A DNA stretch of 64,000 nt, taken from Rhodoferax sediminis (GTDB taxonomy: Bacteria > Pseudomonadota > Gammaproteobacteria > Burkholderiales > Burkholderiaceae_C). Positions within the stretch are counted from its first letter, which is position 1, and the number at the start of each line of letters is the position of its first letter. Under the pieces are notes generated by a model. The model was not told the origin of the DNA, searched no databases, and saw only the letters and a list, made by a program, of their open reading frames with translations. A program made the position numbers and the translations under genes. Shown here one piece after another: positions 8,931 through 18,358 of this stretch. The stretch is from positions 2,493,001 through 2,557,000 of the forward strand of contig NZ_CP035503.1 in the NCBI RefSeq assembly GCF_006970865.1, given 5' to 3'.

Positions 8931-11396
8931 TTAGTGCTGTAGCCCTTGTGGGGCGTACAGTTCTCGCTCTAGAAGTTGTAGCGCCTGCAGGTAGTGGTCA
9001 CGCCCGCCAAAGCTGCGCACCAGCTCCACCGGGCTGCCCAGGTCGGTTAGGGGCGGGACGTTGAGCACGTCCATGCTTTCAATCGTTTGCACGCCTTCGT
9101 CCGCATATTTGTCGATCAGCGCCTCGATCACCTGGCGCGCGACCGGGCCGTACTGGGTGAAGACATTGCGCTTCTTCACGCGGTTGGCGCGTTCGCGGCG
9201 CGTCAGCGGCGGCATGTTCCAGGCCACATACAGCAACAGGTCGAACGCGTCCAGGTCCTTGCCCACTTCGTCGGCCAGCGCATCGAGCAGCACGCCCTGG
9301 TTTTCGAGCTCCTGCAGCAGCGCGGCCTTGCGGTCGGCGTCGCTCCAGGCTTGCAGGAACTTGTCGAGCGAGTCGTAGCGCCGGGTCAGGTTGATGCGGG
9401 TGTAGTCGCGCAGGCTCTCGGTGATGAGCTTGCCGTGGGCGTTGAGGTACTGCACGCGCTCGCGCGCCACGGCCACGGTGACCATGCCGCCCACGATGTA
9501 GCGTTTGACTTCAGGCCCTCCCCCGCCTTCGCCGGGACCGGTCGTAATCGGGCCGGCGGGCCACTCGCCAGGGGCGGCCCCGCCCGTGTCTGGTGGCGGG
9601 TCTGCGGGAGGCTCGGGCGGATCGACCGGATCGTCGCCCCGAGGTTCATAAATCTGCACCGGGTCGCCATCGAAGTTCTTGTCGGCAAAGATGTCGGTGG
9701 CGCGCTTGAAGTCCAGGATGGTGAACCAGGTCTTGCCCAGGTCCTCGCGCAGCCGGGTGCCGCGCCCGATGATCTGCTTGAACAGGGTCATCGACTTGAT
9801 GTTCTGGTCCAGCACAATGAGTTTGCAGGTTTGCGCGTCCACTCCCGTGCTCATGAGCTTGGAGGTGGTGGCAATCACCGGGTAGGTTTTCTCGGGGTCG
9901 ATGAAGTTGTCCAGCTCCAGCTTCCCCTCGGGGTTATCACCCGTGATCTGCACCACGTATTTCGGATGATCCCGGCTGATGTCGGCATTCGCATTGGACA
10001 GCGCCTGGCGCATGCGGCTGGCGTGGTCGATGTCTTCGCAAAACACGATGGTCTTGGCGAAGCGGTCGGTGGCCTTGAGGTATTCGGTGATCTTGGCGGC
10101 CACCACTTCGTCGCGCGCCTCCAGCACCAGCTTGCGGTTCATGTCGATGGCGTTGTAGATGCGGTCCTCGATGACATGACCCAGCTTGTCGGTCATGCCC
10201 TCCGGCGGGCGCCAGCCGAAGGTGTCCTTGTCCAGGTCCACCCGAATCACCTTGTAGGGCGCGAGGTAGCCGTCTTCGATGCCCTGGCGCAGGGAGTAGG
10301 TGTAGACCGGCTCGCCGAAGTAATCGGTGTTCGAGATCTCTTTCGTTTCCTTGGGTGTGGCGGTCAGGCCGATTTGCGTGGCGCTGCCGAAATAGGTCAG
10401 GATGGCGCGCCAGGCCGAATCTTCATCGGCGCTGCCCCGGTGGCATTCGTCCACCACGATCAGGTCGAAGAAGTCGGGCGAGAACTGCTTGTAGATGTTC
10501 TGCTCCTCCTCGGTGCCCGAGACGGCCTGATACAGCGACAGGTAGATTTCGTACGACTTGTCCACCAGCTTGGTGCTCTTGTTGACGGCCAGGTCGAGGT
10601 CTTCGATGAAGTGATTGCCAGTGCCAGCATCGACGCGCTCGATGCCCTTGGCATTCGGGCTGAGCTTGGCCATGGCGCCCTTGAACGGGCGGAAGTCGTT
10701 GACCATGGTCTGGTCGATCAGGATGTTGCGGTCGGCCAGGAACAGGATGCGCTTCTTGGCGCCGCTCTTCCACAGCCGCCAGATGATCTGGAACGCGGTG
10801 TAGGTCTTGCCGGTGCCGGTGGCCATGACCAGCAAGATGCGCTGCTGCCGGCGCGCAATGGCCTCGACCGTGAGGTTGATGGCGTTGAGCTGGTAATAGC
10901 GCGGAGTCTTGCTGGGGGAGTACGGATATTCGGCGACGTGGCGTACCTCAGGCGACCAGCCCTTCCAGGCGCACAGCCGCTCCCACAATTCAGAAGGCGA
11001 CGGGAACTGCTCGAGCGCGAGATTGGTTTCCAGCACACCGCTGGCCAGGGTGGCGTCACGAAACACAAAACCGTCGCCATTGCTGGAGAACGAAAACGGC
11101 ACGTTCAAGAGGTCGGCGTAATTGATGGCCTGGGCCATGCCGGCGCCCATGGCGTGGTTGTTATCTTTGGCTTCGATGACGACCAGCGGGATGTTGGCTT
11201 TGTAGAAGAGGACGTAGTCGGCGCGCAGCACCGACCTCTTGTCGCGGCTCGCGCTGTGCCCGCGCACCACCACGCGGCCGGGGCGCAGCGTGTATTCGCG
11301 GTAGATCTGCTCGATGTTGTCCCATCCGGCCTGCGTGAGCGCAGGCGTGATCAACTTGTCGCAAATGTCGGTTTCTGAAAACTTCTTCTTGTCCAA
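8931..11396 (-). CDS. hsdR: Type I restriction endonuclease translocase subunit HsdR
   Basis: This 821-residue protein carries a PD-(D/E)xK nuclease near the N-terminus (D60, then E75-A-K77 in LVVIEAK) and an SF2 motor with Walker A ATGTGKTY (192-199) and the DECH box (316-319). The size and the DFGWRPPEG-like insert resemble the shorter EcoAI/EcoEI class of HsdR rather than the roughly 1100-residue EcoKI class. The start is TTG at 11,394-11,396, preceded by GGGAG. It is the first gene of the operon and begins 98 bases beyond the end of glcF. No frameshift is visible, so the restriction system looks functional. Confidence 0.95.
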   Translation of the reverse strand: MDKKKFSETDICDKLITPALTQAGWDNIEQIYREYTLRPGRVVVRGHSASRDKRSVLRADYVLFYKANIPLVVIEAKDNNHAMGAGMAQAINYADLLNVPFSFSSNGDGFVFRDATLASGVLETNLALEQFPSPSELWERLCAWKGWSPEVRHVAEYPYSPSKTPRYYQLNAINLTVEAIARRQQRILLVMATGTGKTYTAFQIIWRLWKSGAKKRILFLADRNILIDQTMVNDFRPFKGAMAKLSPNAKGIERVDAGTGNHFIEDLDLAVNKSTKLVDKSYEIYLSLYQAVSGTEEEQNIYKQFSPDFFDLIVVDECHRGSADEDSAWRAILTYFGSATQIGLTATPKETKEISNTDYFGEPVYTYSLRQGIEDGYLAPYKVIRVDLDKDTFGWRPPEGMTDKLGHVIEDRIYNAIDMNRKLVLEARDEVVAAKITEYLKATDRFAKTIVFCEDIDHASRMRQALSNANADISRDHPKYVVQITGDNPEGKLELDNFIDPEKTYPVIATTSKLMSTGVDAQTCKLIVLDQNIKSMTLFKQIIGRGTRLREDLGKTWFTILDFKRATDIFADKNFDGDPVQIYEPRGDDPVDPPEPPADPPPDTGGAAPGEWPAGPITTGPGEGGGGPEVKRYIVGGMVTVAVARERVQYLNAHGKLITESLRDYTRINLTRRYDSLDKFLQAWSDADRKAALLQELENQGVLLDALADEVGKDLDAFDLLLYVAWNMPPLTRRERANRVKKRNVFTQYGPVARQVIEALIDKYADEGVQTIESMDVLNVPPLTDLGSPVELVRSFGGRDHYLQALQLLERELYAPQGLQH

Positions 11397-11494
11397 TCTG
11401 CTCCCTGGGATCGCTGTGCAGGCGGGCCAAGCCGCCTACCTTGAGAGTTCAGTGGGCCATTATCGACGACGAACGGCAGCCGCCCCCGCTCGAT

Positions 11495-12748
11495 TCAGGC
11501 GCCGGCCGCCTCATGCGCGGCCAGCGCCTCATCGAGCACCTCGACCCAATGCCTGACGGGCGTGGCAGTGCCCGTCTGCAGGTGCTGGATGCAGCCGATG
11601 TTGGCCGAGACGATGCATTGCGGCGCCAGCGCGGCCAGGTGCCCCAGCTTGCGGTCGCGCAGCTGGTACGCGAGTTCGGGCTGCAGCACCGAGTAGGTGC
11701 CGGCGGAGCCGCAGCACAGGTGGCTCTCGGCGGCGACCCCGACCTCGAAGCCCAGCGCCTTCAGGTGCGTCTCGACCCCGCCGCGCAGCTGCTGGCCGTG
11801 CTGCAGCGTGCACGGTGGATGGAACGCAAGCTGGCGCGCTTCGTCGCTCACGCGCACCCTGCCCTGCAGCTGCGCCACCAGCTCGGGCAGCAGCTCGCTC
11901 AGGTCGCGCGTGAGCGCGCTGATGCGCGCGGCCTTGTCCGCATAGGCCGGATCGTGCGCCAGTGCGTGGCCGTATTCCTTCACCGTCACGCCGCAGCCGG
12001 AAGCGTTCATCACGATGGCCTCGACCTGGCCGGCCTGCACCATGGGCCACCAGGCGTCGATGTTGCGGCGCATGTCGGTCAGCCCGCCCTCGCGGTCGTT
12101 CAGGTGCGTGCGCAGCGCGCCGCAGCAGCCGGCGCCGGGCGCCACCACGGTCTGGATGCCGGCGGCATCGAGCACGCGCGCGGTGGCGCTGTTGATGTTG
12201 GGCATCATGGCCGGCTGCACGCAACCGGCCAGCAGCAGCACCTTGCGCGCATGCTCGCGCACAGGCCACTCCCGGGCGCGGGCGCCGGCCGGCGCGGGCA
12301 CCTTGTTCTTCAATGCGGCAGGCAGCAGCGGGCGCACCAGCTGGCCGAGCTTCATCGCCGGACCGAACAGCGGCGAGGTCAGGCCTTCCTTGAGCAGCCA
12401 GCGCACGGCCTTCTCGGCTGCGGGCCGTTCGACGCGCGCTTCGACGATGTTGCGGCCGATGTCCACCAGATGGCCGTATTCCACGCCCGAGGGGCAGGTG
12501 GTTTCGCAGTTGCGGCAGGTCAGGCAGCGGTCCAGGTGCAGCTGCGTCTTGCGCGTCGGGGTGGCGCCCTCGAGCACCTGCTTCATCAGGTAGATGCGCC
12601 CGCGCGGGCCGTCGAGCTCGTCGCCCAGCAATTGGTAGGTCGGACAGGTGGCGGTGCAAAAGCCGCAGTGCACGCACTTGCGCAGGATGGCCTCGGCCTC
12701 CAGGCCGTCGGGCGTGTTTCTGTATTCGGGAGCGAGATTGGTCTGCAT
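11495..12748 (-). CDS. glcF: Glycolate oxidase iron-sulfur subunit GlcF
   Basis: This is a 417-residue protein. Two ferredoxin-type 4Fe-4S motifs are visible near the N-terminus (CVHCGFCTATCPTY and CLTCRNCETTCPSG). Two CCG domains follow, with GCVQP, GAGCCGA, HPPCTLQHG and CCGSAG segments. GlcF passes electrons from the GlcD/GlcE flavoproteins to the quinone pool during oxidation of glycolate to glyoxylate. Its ATG lies two bases after the glcE stop, so translation is coupled. A type I restriction operon in the same direction begins 98 bases downstream, and no clear terminator separates them. Confidence 0.94.
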   Translation of the reverse strand: MQTNLAPEYRNTPDGLEAEAILRKCVHCGFCTATCPTYQLLGDELDGPRGRIYLMKQVLEGATPTRKTQLHLDRCLTCRNCETTCPSGVEYGHLVDIGRNIVEARVERPAAEKAVRWLLKEGLTSPLFGPAMKLGQLVRPLLPAALKNKVPAPAGARAREWPVREHARKVLLLAGCVQPAMMPNINSATARVLDAAGIQTVVAPGAGCCGALRTHLNDREGGLTDMRRNIDAWWPMVQAGQVEAIVMNASGCGVTVKEYGHALAHDPAYADKAARISALTRDLSELLPELVAQLQGRVRVSDEARQLAFHPPCTLQHGQQLRGGVETHLKALGFEVGVAAESHLCCGSAGTYSVLQPELAYQLRDRKLGHLAALAPQCIVSANIGCIQHLQTGTATPVRHWVEVLDEALAAHEAAGA

Positions 12749-12750
12749 AC

Positions 12751-13845
12751 TCAGAACTCGGCGTACATTCGCCCACGGTTGAAGATCCCGGCGGGATCGA
12801 ATTGCTGCTTCAAGGCGCGGTGGATCCGGTCCAATGGCGGCTTCAAGGGAGAAAAAACGGCCACAGCCCCCGCGGGTTGTTCGCGGTCAGCTATAAAAAG
12901 CGTAGCGTGACCACCCACGGCGGCCGCCGCCGCGCGCAGGCGCGAGGCCTGCGCGGCCGGGGCCTTGAGCCAGCGCTGGGCGCCGCCCCATTCGATCAGG
13001 CACTCGCCAACGTCTAGCGGCGGGGCGCTGCCGGGCACGCTCAGGCGCCACAGGCATTCGTCGCCCTGCCGCGCAAAAAACGGCAGCGCCTGTTCGCGCA
13101 GCGCGGCCCAGCCCGCGGCCGCCGTGGCAGGGTCCAGGCGCTCGCCGCCCATGGCTGAGCAAGCCGCCTCGACCGCCGCCACGGCCCCGCGCAGGCGCAC
13201 CCACAGGCACGGCTGGCCGGCGTCAACGACCCAGCAACTGGCGTTGACCGGCAGCGGCTGGGCACCCCAGCGGTTGAGCTGCTGGAGCGCCGCGGCTTCG
13301 TCCAGCTGGAAACGCAACGTTGCCTCCCTGGGCGCCAGCGGCAAGACCTTGAGCGACACCTCAATGATGACGCCCAACGTACCGAGCGAGCCCGCCATCA
13401 GGCGGCTGACGTCGTAGCCCGCCACGTTTTTCATGACCTGGCCGCCAAAGGTGAGGACCTCGCCGCGCCCGTTGAGCACGGTGGCGCCCAGCACGTAGTC
13501 GCGCAGCGCGCCCACGGCGGCGCGCGCCGGGCCATTGAGACCGGCCGCCACCATGCCGCCGACGGTCGCCCCGGCCCCAAAGTACGGCGGCTCGAAGGGC
13601 AGGCACTGCCCCTGGTCGGCCAGTTCCGCCTCCAGCGCAGCCAGCGGTGTGCCGGCGCGCGCGGTCACCACCAGTTCGCTCGGCTCGTAGCTGGTGACGC
13701 CCGCGAGCGGTGTCATGTCGAGCAGCTCGCCGATCAATGTCTGGCCGTAAAAATCCTTGCTGCCGCTGCCGCGGATGCGCAGCGGCGTGGCGCTGGCAGC
13801 GGCGGCGCGCACGCGCTCGACGATGTGTTGCAGGGCGGGTTCCAT
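12751..13845 (-). CDS. glcE: Glycolate oxidase FAD-binding subunit GlcE
   Basis: This 364-residue FAD_binding_4 (PCMH-type) protein has residues RIRGSGSKDFYG for FAD, GATVGGMVAAGLNGPARA for the pyrophosphate loop, and GGQVMKNVAGYDVSRLMAGS, a signature of the GlcE subfamily. It is shorter than GlcD, as expected. It lies 12 bases after glcD and 2 bases before glcF. Together the three form the membrane-associated glycolate dehydrogenase; the product glyoxylate can feed malate synthase, and isocitrate lyase is encoded at 41,803 in this window. Confidence 0.93.
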   Translation of the reverse strand: MEPALQHIVERVRAAAASATPLRIRGSGSKDFYGQTLIGELLDMTPLAGVTSYEPSELVVTARAGTPLAALEAELADQGQCLPFEPPYFGAGATVGGMVAAGLNGPARAAVGALRDYVLGATVLNGRGEVLTFGGQVMKNVAGYDVSRLMAGSLGTLGVIIEVSLKVLPLAPREATLRFQLDEAAALQQLNRWGAQPLPVNASCWVVDAGQPCLWVRLRGAVAAVEAACSAMGGERLDPATAAAGWAALREQALPFFARQGDECLWRLSVPGSAPPLDVGECLIEWGGAQRWLKAPAAQASRLRAAAAAVGGHATLFIADREQPAGAVAVFSPLKPPLDRIHRALKQQFDPAGIFNRGRMYAEF

Positions 13846-13857
13846 GCGTACAGCCCT

Positions 13858-15357
13858 TCAGAAGCGAGGCAGCTCGGGATGCGCGATCTGCCCGCCGCGC
13901 ACCACCATCTTGCCGTACTCGGCACAGCGCTGCAGGGTCGGAATGACCTTGCCCGGATTGAGCAGCCCCTTGGCATCGAAGGCGCGTTTCACGCCGAACA
14001 TCTGCTCGTTCTCAGCGGCCGTGAACTGCACGCACATGCTGTTGAGTTTTTCCACGCCCACGCCATGCTCGCCCGTCACGGTGCCGCCCATGGCCACGCT
14101 GGTCTCCAGGATGTCGGCGCCGAACAACTCGCAGCGGTGCAGCTCGTCCGGATCGTTGGCGTCGAACAGCACCAGCGGGTGCAGGTTGCCGTCGCCCGCA
14201 TGGAACACATTGCAGCAGCGCAGGCGGTACTTCTTCTCCATCTGCTGGATCGCGAGCAGGATGTCGGCCAGGCGCTTGCGCGGGATGGTGGAGTCCAGGC
14301 ACATGTAGTCCGGGCTGATGCGCCCCGAAGCGGGGAAGGCGTTCTTGCGCCCGCTCCAGAACTTCAGGCGCTCGGCCTCGTCCCGGCTGACCTGGATGGC
14401 GGTGGCGCCGCAGCGCTCCAGCACCTCGCTCATGCGGGCGATCTCCTCGGCCACTTCCTCGGGCGTGCCGTCGCTCTCGCACAGCAAAATCGCCTCCGCG
14501 TTCAGGTCGTAGCCGGCGTGCACGAAGTCTTCCACCGCCGCCGTCATGGGCTTGTCCATCATCTCCAGGCCGGCCGGGATAATGCCCGCCGCAATCACCA
14601 TGGCGACCGCATCGCCGGCCTTGCGCACATCGTCGAAGCTGGCCATGATGCAGCGCGCCAGCAGCGGCTTGGGGATCAGTTTGACCGTGACCTCGGTCGT
14701 CACGGCCAGCATGCCCTCCGAGCCGATCACCAGCGCGAGCAGGTCGAGCCCGGCGGCATCCAGCGCCTCGCTGCCGAACTCGATGGCCTCGCCCTCGATG
14801 GTGAAGCCCCGGACCTGGAGCACGTTGTGCACGGTGAGGCCGTACTTGAGGCAGTGCACGCCGCCCGAGTTCTCGGCCACGTTGCCGCCGATGGTGCAGG
14901 CAATCTGGCTCGACGGGTCAGGTGCGTAGTACAGGCCGTAAGGGGCCGCCGCCTCCGAGATGGCCAGGTTGCGCACGCCGCACTGCACCAGCGCGGTACG
15001 GCTGGCCGGGTCGATCCTCAATATCTTGTTGAACTTGGCCAGGCTCAGCGTCACGCCCAGCGCGTGCGGCATGGCGCCGCCCGACAGGCCGGTGCCGGCG
15101 CCGCGCGCCACCACCGGCACCTCCAGCGCGTGGCAGGTCTGCAGCACGGCCTGCACCTGCTCGTAGGTTTCGGGCAGGGCCACGGCCAGCGGGCGCTGAC
15201 GGTAAGCGGTCAGGCCGTCGCACTCGTAGGGCGTGGTGTCTTCCGTCTGCCAGAGCAGCGCATGCGCAGGCAAAACGGCCTGTAGCCCTTGTATGAGCTT
15301 GGCTTGCAGCTCTGCTTTTTGTAGCAGCGCTGATTCGGGGGACGAAGGTGCGTTCAT
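13858..15357 (-). CDS. glcD: Glycolate oxidase catalytic subunit GlcD
   Basis: This FAD-linked oxidase has about 499 residues from the ATG at 15,357; a GTG ten codons upstream (15,387) is an alternative, and neither has a strong ribosome site. The PCMH FAD domain shows VPVVARGAGTGLSGGAMPHA and CTIGGNVAENSGG. The C-terminal FAD-oxidase cap ends with GTVTGEHGVGVEKL and GLLNPGKVIP, both hallmarks of the GlcD / D-lactate dehydrogenase family. It starts the glcDEF operon and is divergent from the DUF202 pair. D-lactate or 2-hydroxyglutarate oxidation is the main alternative for GlcD alone, but the glcE/glcF context argues for glycolate. Confidence 0.93.
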   Translation of the reverse strand: MNAPSSPESALLQKAELQAKLIQGLQAVLPAHALLWQTEDTTPYECDGLTAYRQRPLAVALPETYEQVQAVLQTCHALEVPVVARGAGTGLSGGAMPHALGVTLSLAKFNKILRIDPASRTALVQCGVRNLAISEAAAPYGLYYAPDPSSQIACTIGGNVAENSGGVHCLKYGLTVHNVLQVRGFTIEGEAIEFGSEALDAAGLDLLALVIGSEGMLAVTTEVTVKLIPKPLLARCIMASFDDVRKAGDAVAMVIAAGIIPAGLEMMDKPMTAAVEDFVHAGYDLNAEAILLCESDGTPEEVAEEIARMSEVLERCGATAIQVSRDEAERLKFWSGRKNAFPASGRISPDYMCLDSTIPRKRLADILLAIQQMEKKYRLRCCNVFHAGDGNLHPLVLFDANDPDELHRCELFGADILETSVAMGGTVTGEHGVGVEKLNSMCVQFTAAENEQMFGVKRAFDAKGLLNPGKVIPTLQRCAEYGKMVVRGGQIAHPELPRF

Positions 15358-15453
15358 GGCGGCGGCGGTTGCGACGAGTGGCTTCACTTTAAGGCAAAAG
15401 CCAAACGCCCCTTATGCGCTGGGTAAAATGCCCCCCAAAGGAAGGAACACTGA

Positions 15454-15810
15454 ATGCGCGAACCCCAATGGCGTCAAGAGGGCGAGGAACCGGATTACCG
15501 GTTTTCACTGGCCAACGAGCGCACCTTCCTGGCCTGGATCCGTACCGCCCTGGCGCTGTTGGCCGGCGGTGTCCTGCTCGACCAGTTCTCCACCAAGCTG
15601 GGCCCGCACATCGTGGTCGTGATCCTGGCCGTCATTCTGGGCGTACTCGCCGCCATTCTTTGCGCGATGGCTTACGTGCGCTGGCGCGCCAACGAAATCG
15701 CAATGCGCCACGCACGCAGGCTGCCGGGCACCATGGCCATCCCGCTGATTTCCGTCGCCCTGCTCGGCATCGCCACGGTGATTGCGCTGTTGCTGGTACT
15801 GCAGGCGTGA
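15454..15810 (+). CDS. DUF202 (YidH-type) membrane protein, first of a pair
   Basis: This 118-residue protein has three predicted membrane segments (about residues 30-46, 54-73 and 94-117). The family signature is FSLANERTFLAWIRTALAL in the first segment. A GGAAGG ribosome site at 15,440 supports the ATG. Its stop overlaps the GTG start of a second DUF202 gene. The biochemical role of DUF202/YidH proteins is not established. The gene pair is divergent from glcD with about 95 bases between them, room for promoters on both sides. Confidence 0.87.
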   Translation: MREPQWRQEGEEPDYRFSLANERTFLAWIRTALALLAGGVLLDQFSTKLGPHIVVVILAVILGVLAAILCAMAYVRWRANEIAMRHARRLPGTMAIPLISVALLGIATVIALLLVLQA

Positions 15811-16142
15811 CCCCCCCGCACGCCCAGGCGCTGCGGCCGCGGGACCCCGGACTGCAGGCCGAGCGCACGGCGCTGGCGTGGAACCGCACCGGCCTGGCGG
15901 TGCTGGCCAACGCCCTGCTGGCGCTGCGCTCGGGCTGGGCGAGCCGGGACGCCCCGATCACCATCCTCGCCTTCGTGCTGCTGGTCGCGGCGGGCGCCGC
16001 CGTGCTTTATGGCGCGTGGCGGCGCCGGCACTTGTTGAATCGCCAGGGCGTGGTTGGGCCGCCCGCGATCGCGATCTCCGCGGCGGCCGTCGTCACCCTG
16101 ATCGCCTGCGCCACCGGGATCGCCTCCATGCTGGTGCGCTGA
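15807..16142 (+). CDS. DUF202 (YidG-type) membrane protein, second of a pair
   Basis: This 111-residue protein starts at a GTG that overlaps the previous stop (GTGA). It repeats the family signature in divergent form, GLQAERTALAWNRTGLAVLAN, and has three membrane segments ending in a C-terminal helix. The arrangement mirrors the yidH-yidG pair of enterobacteria, which suggests a hetero-oligomer in the inner membrane. The function is unknown. Confidence 0.82.
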   Translation: MTPPHAQALRPRDPGLQAERTALAWNRTGLAVLANALLALRSGWASRDAPITILAFVLLVAAGAAVLYGAWRRRHLLNRQGVVGPPAIAISAAAVVTLIACATGIASMLVR

Positions 16143-16287
16143 CGCGCGGCGGCGCAAGCCAGCCTTGGCGTTGCCGGAACTCGCCGCAAGACAACGACTA
16201 TGTGCGGCAGCGAACTGACAGACGCGGCGCCCACACGCAAGCTGAGCCTGTGGTCATCGCTTTTTTTGAACACAGGAGAAAACGAAA

Positions 16288-17196
16288 ATGCGCTATCTGC
16301 TTCTTGCATTGCCGCTGCTGCTCGGCGCGGTCATCCCCGTCGAGGCCCAGGTCAGCGTCGGAGTCAGCATCGGCATCAACGTGCCGGTGTATCCGCAGCT
16401 GGTCCGTATGCCGGGCTATCCCGTTTATTACGATCCGCGCGCGAGTACGAACTACTTCTTCTATGACGGCCTGTACTGGGTGTTCCGGGATGACAACTGG
16501 TATTCGAGCGGCTGGTACAACGGGCCGTGGCAGGCCATACATCCCGAGTACGTGCCGCTGTTTGTGCTGCGCATTCCCGTGCGCTACTACCGCAATCCTC
16601 CGTCCTACTTCCGCGGCTGGGCGGCCGATGCGCCGCCCCGCTGGGGCGAGCGCTGGGGCGGCGGCTGGCAACGGCGACGGGCGGGATGGGATCAATGGAA
16701 CCGAAGGGCCGTCCCCGCAGCGGCGCCGCTGCCGAGCTACCAGCGCCAGTATTCAGGTGCGCGCTATCCCCGGGACGTCGAGCAGCAGCGGTCTATTCGC
16801 TCCAGCGACTATCGCTACCAACCCCGTGAGGCTGTAAGCCGGCAGCAATTCCAGCAGCAGGCGCCAGCGCCGACCCCAACGTCGCGGACGCAGCAACAGC
16901 AGCAGCAACAGCAACAGCAGCAACGTCCACAGACGCGCATGGCGCAGCCGCAGCAGCCACGGCAAGCGCAGCGTCCCCAAGCCGAGCCCCAGAGGCAGGC
17001 CCCCGGGCAGCAGCCCATGCAGTCTCCGCCTCAAGCGCCACGCATGCAGCCGGAACAGCAACATCAGCCGCAGGCCGCGCGACCGGCCGCCGAGCCCCAG
17101 CGGGCTCGCCCCGAGCCGCAGAACCAGGGCCAGGGCCAGGGTCAGGAAAGGAACAGGCCCGGGCCGCAGGAACGGGACAGGGAAAACAGGAACTGA
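16288..17196 (+). CDS. Secreted Tyr/Trp- and Gln-rich protein of unknown function
   Basis: This is a 302-residue protein with a Sec signal peptide (cleavage probably after VEA, residue 19 or 20). The mature N-terminal part is rich in aromatic residues (NYFFYDGLYWVFRDDNWY, WYNGPWQAIHPEYVPLFVLR), and the motif FYDGLYW...WYNGPW recurs in secreted hypothetical proteins of Burkholderiales. The C-terminal half, from about residue 185, is low-complexity Gln/Pro/Arg with an 11-Gln run encoded by a CAG/CAA tract. An AGGAGA ribosome site precedes the ATG. It is convergent with the alpha/beta hydrolase. It may be an envelope-surface or scaffold protein; no enzyme motif is visible. Confidence 0.75.
   Translation: MRYLLLALPLLLGAVIPVEAQVSVGVSIGINVPVYPQLVRMPGYPVYYDPRASTNYFFYDGLYWVFRDDNWYSSGWYNGPWQAIHPEYVPLFVLRIPVRYYRNPPSYFRGWAADAPPRWGERWGGGWQRRRAGWDQWNRRAVPAAAPLPSYQRQYSGARYPRDVEQQRSIRSSDYRYQPREAVSRQQFQQQAPAPTPTSRTQQQQQQQQQQQRPQTRMAQPQQPRQAQRPQAEPQRQAPGQQPMQSPPQAPRMQPEQQHQPQAARPAAEPQRARPEPQNQGQGQGQERNRPGPQERDRENRN
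16848..16925 (+). repeat. CAG/CAA tract encoding poly-glutamine
   Basis: A run of CAG and CAA codons inside the secreted protein gene gives two Gln-rich stretches around the APTPTSRT segment. The longest uninterrupted glutamine run is about eleven residues. The tract is prone to slippage and may vary in length between strains. Confidence 0.8.
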
Positions 17197-17275
17197 TCGC
17201 CAGCGACGGCCATCACGCTTTTCGGCAACCGCTATTTGCAACGTCCCTGCCTCGACTACGCTACAAAAGCCACAT

Positions 17276-18226
17276 TCACCGCGTCTGCAAGAAATCGATC
17301 ACGGCGGCGGCCGTGCGCGCGGGATCCTCTTCGTGCGGCATATGACCGAGGTCGGGAAAAATCACGAGCCGGCTGCCCGCGATGTCGTGGTGAAAGCGTT
17401 CGGCATCGCCGGGCGGAATCAACCGGTCCCGGCCGCCCCACAGAATCAGCGTCGGCAATTTGAGCTGCGCAACCCGGCTGGCGTCGGCGCTAAAGTCCAT
17501 CTGGGAAAATCGCCGGGCCAGCGCACGGCGGTTCCCCGCCCGCACGGTCATGTCGAAGTAGCGGTCGACCAGCTCGGGCGTTACCCTGGAAGGATCACCA
17601 TAGACATTGCGCAGGCTGGCCCTGACCAGGCTTCGCGGCGTGACAAATTCCATCAACCGATTGAGCCCGGGCAGCCGGGCGATCCGGAACCCGATCGGCA
17701 CCGAGGTGGAGATGAACGGGAAGCCGCCGGCATCCACCAAGATCAGCCTGTCGATGCGCTCGGGCATGGCCAGGGCCGCCTCCCACGCCACATTGCCGCC
17801 AAGCGAGTTGCCGCCGAGCATGCAGTGCCGGATGGCCAGCGTGTCGAGCAGGGCGCCGACGAAACGGACATAGGTCGCGATCGTATAGTCCCCGTCGGGC
17901 GAGGGGCCCGTGAGGCCGAATGCAGGCAGGTCGAACGTGATGACGCGGCGCTTGTCCCCGAGGGCATGAACCCATCCCACCCAGGTGTGCAGGCTGGCCG
18001 AAGTCCCGTGAATCAGGACCATCGGGACCGGGTCGTCGCGCGGGCCCTGGTCACGCACATGGACCTGCATGCCCAGCAGCGGGATGAACCGGGATGGCGG
18101 CGGCGCCCAGCGCGCGGTGAGCGTGGCGAGCGGCCGCTCTGGCGCCCAGTTCGCCGCGACGATGCCGACCAGCAATGCTGCAACGACAAGCAGCAGGTCA
18201 ATGATGATTTTGGTGTGGATGGTCAT
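17276..18226 (-). CDS. Alpha/beta hydrolase, membrane-anchored
   Basis: This 316-residue hydrolase starts at the ATG at 18,226; an ATG eleven codons upstream has no better ribosome site. Residues 5-26 form a hydrophobic N-terminal anchor. The fold is clear: oxyanion motif VLIHGTSASLHTW, nucleophile elbow GGNSLGGN (Ser), acid in LWGGRDRLIPP (Asp) and LGHMPHEEDP (His). The catalytic triad is complete, so it should be an active esterase or related hydrolase facing the periplasm. Substrate unknown. It is followed by a convergent gene, with no operon partner on its own strand downstream. Confidence 0.83.
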   Translation of the reverse strand: MTIHTKIIIDLLLVVAALLVGIVAANWAPERPLATLTARWAPPPSRFIPLLGMQVHVRDQGPRDDPVPMVLIHGTSASLHTWVGWVHALGDKRRVITFDLPAFGLTGPSPDGDYTIATYVRFVGALLDTLAIRHCMLGGNSLGGNVAWEAALAMPERIDRLILVDAGGFPFISTSVPIGFRIARLPGLNRLMEFVTPRSLVRASLRNVYGDPSRVTPELVDRYFDMTVRAGNRRALARRFSQMDFSADASRVAQLKLPTLILWGGRDRLIPPGDAERFHHDIAGSRLVIFPDLGHMPHEEDPARTAAAVIDFLQTR

Positions 18227-18358
18227 GCTCGTGAATTTGCGAATTCGGTGTTGACACACCGCTGGTGGTGAAGATCTTCGGCATCGCCTGAAAGAGCACG
18301 GGCCGCGGGTTTGTCTGGCGGCACGCGCCGCGCCTCATTGCGCCAGCAATGGGCGGGT

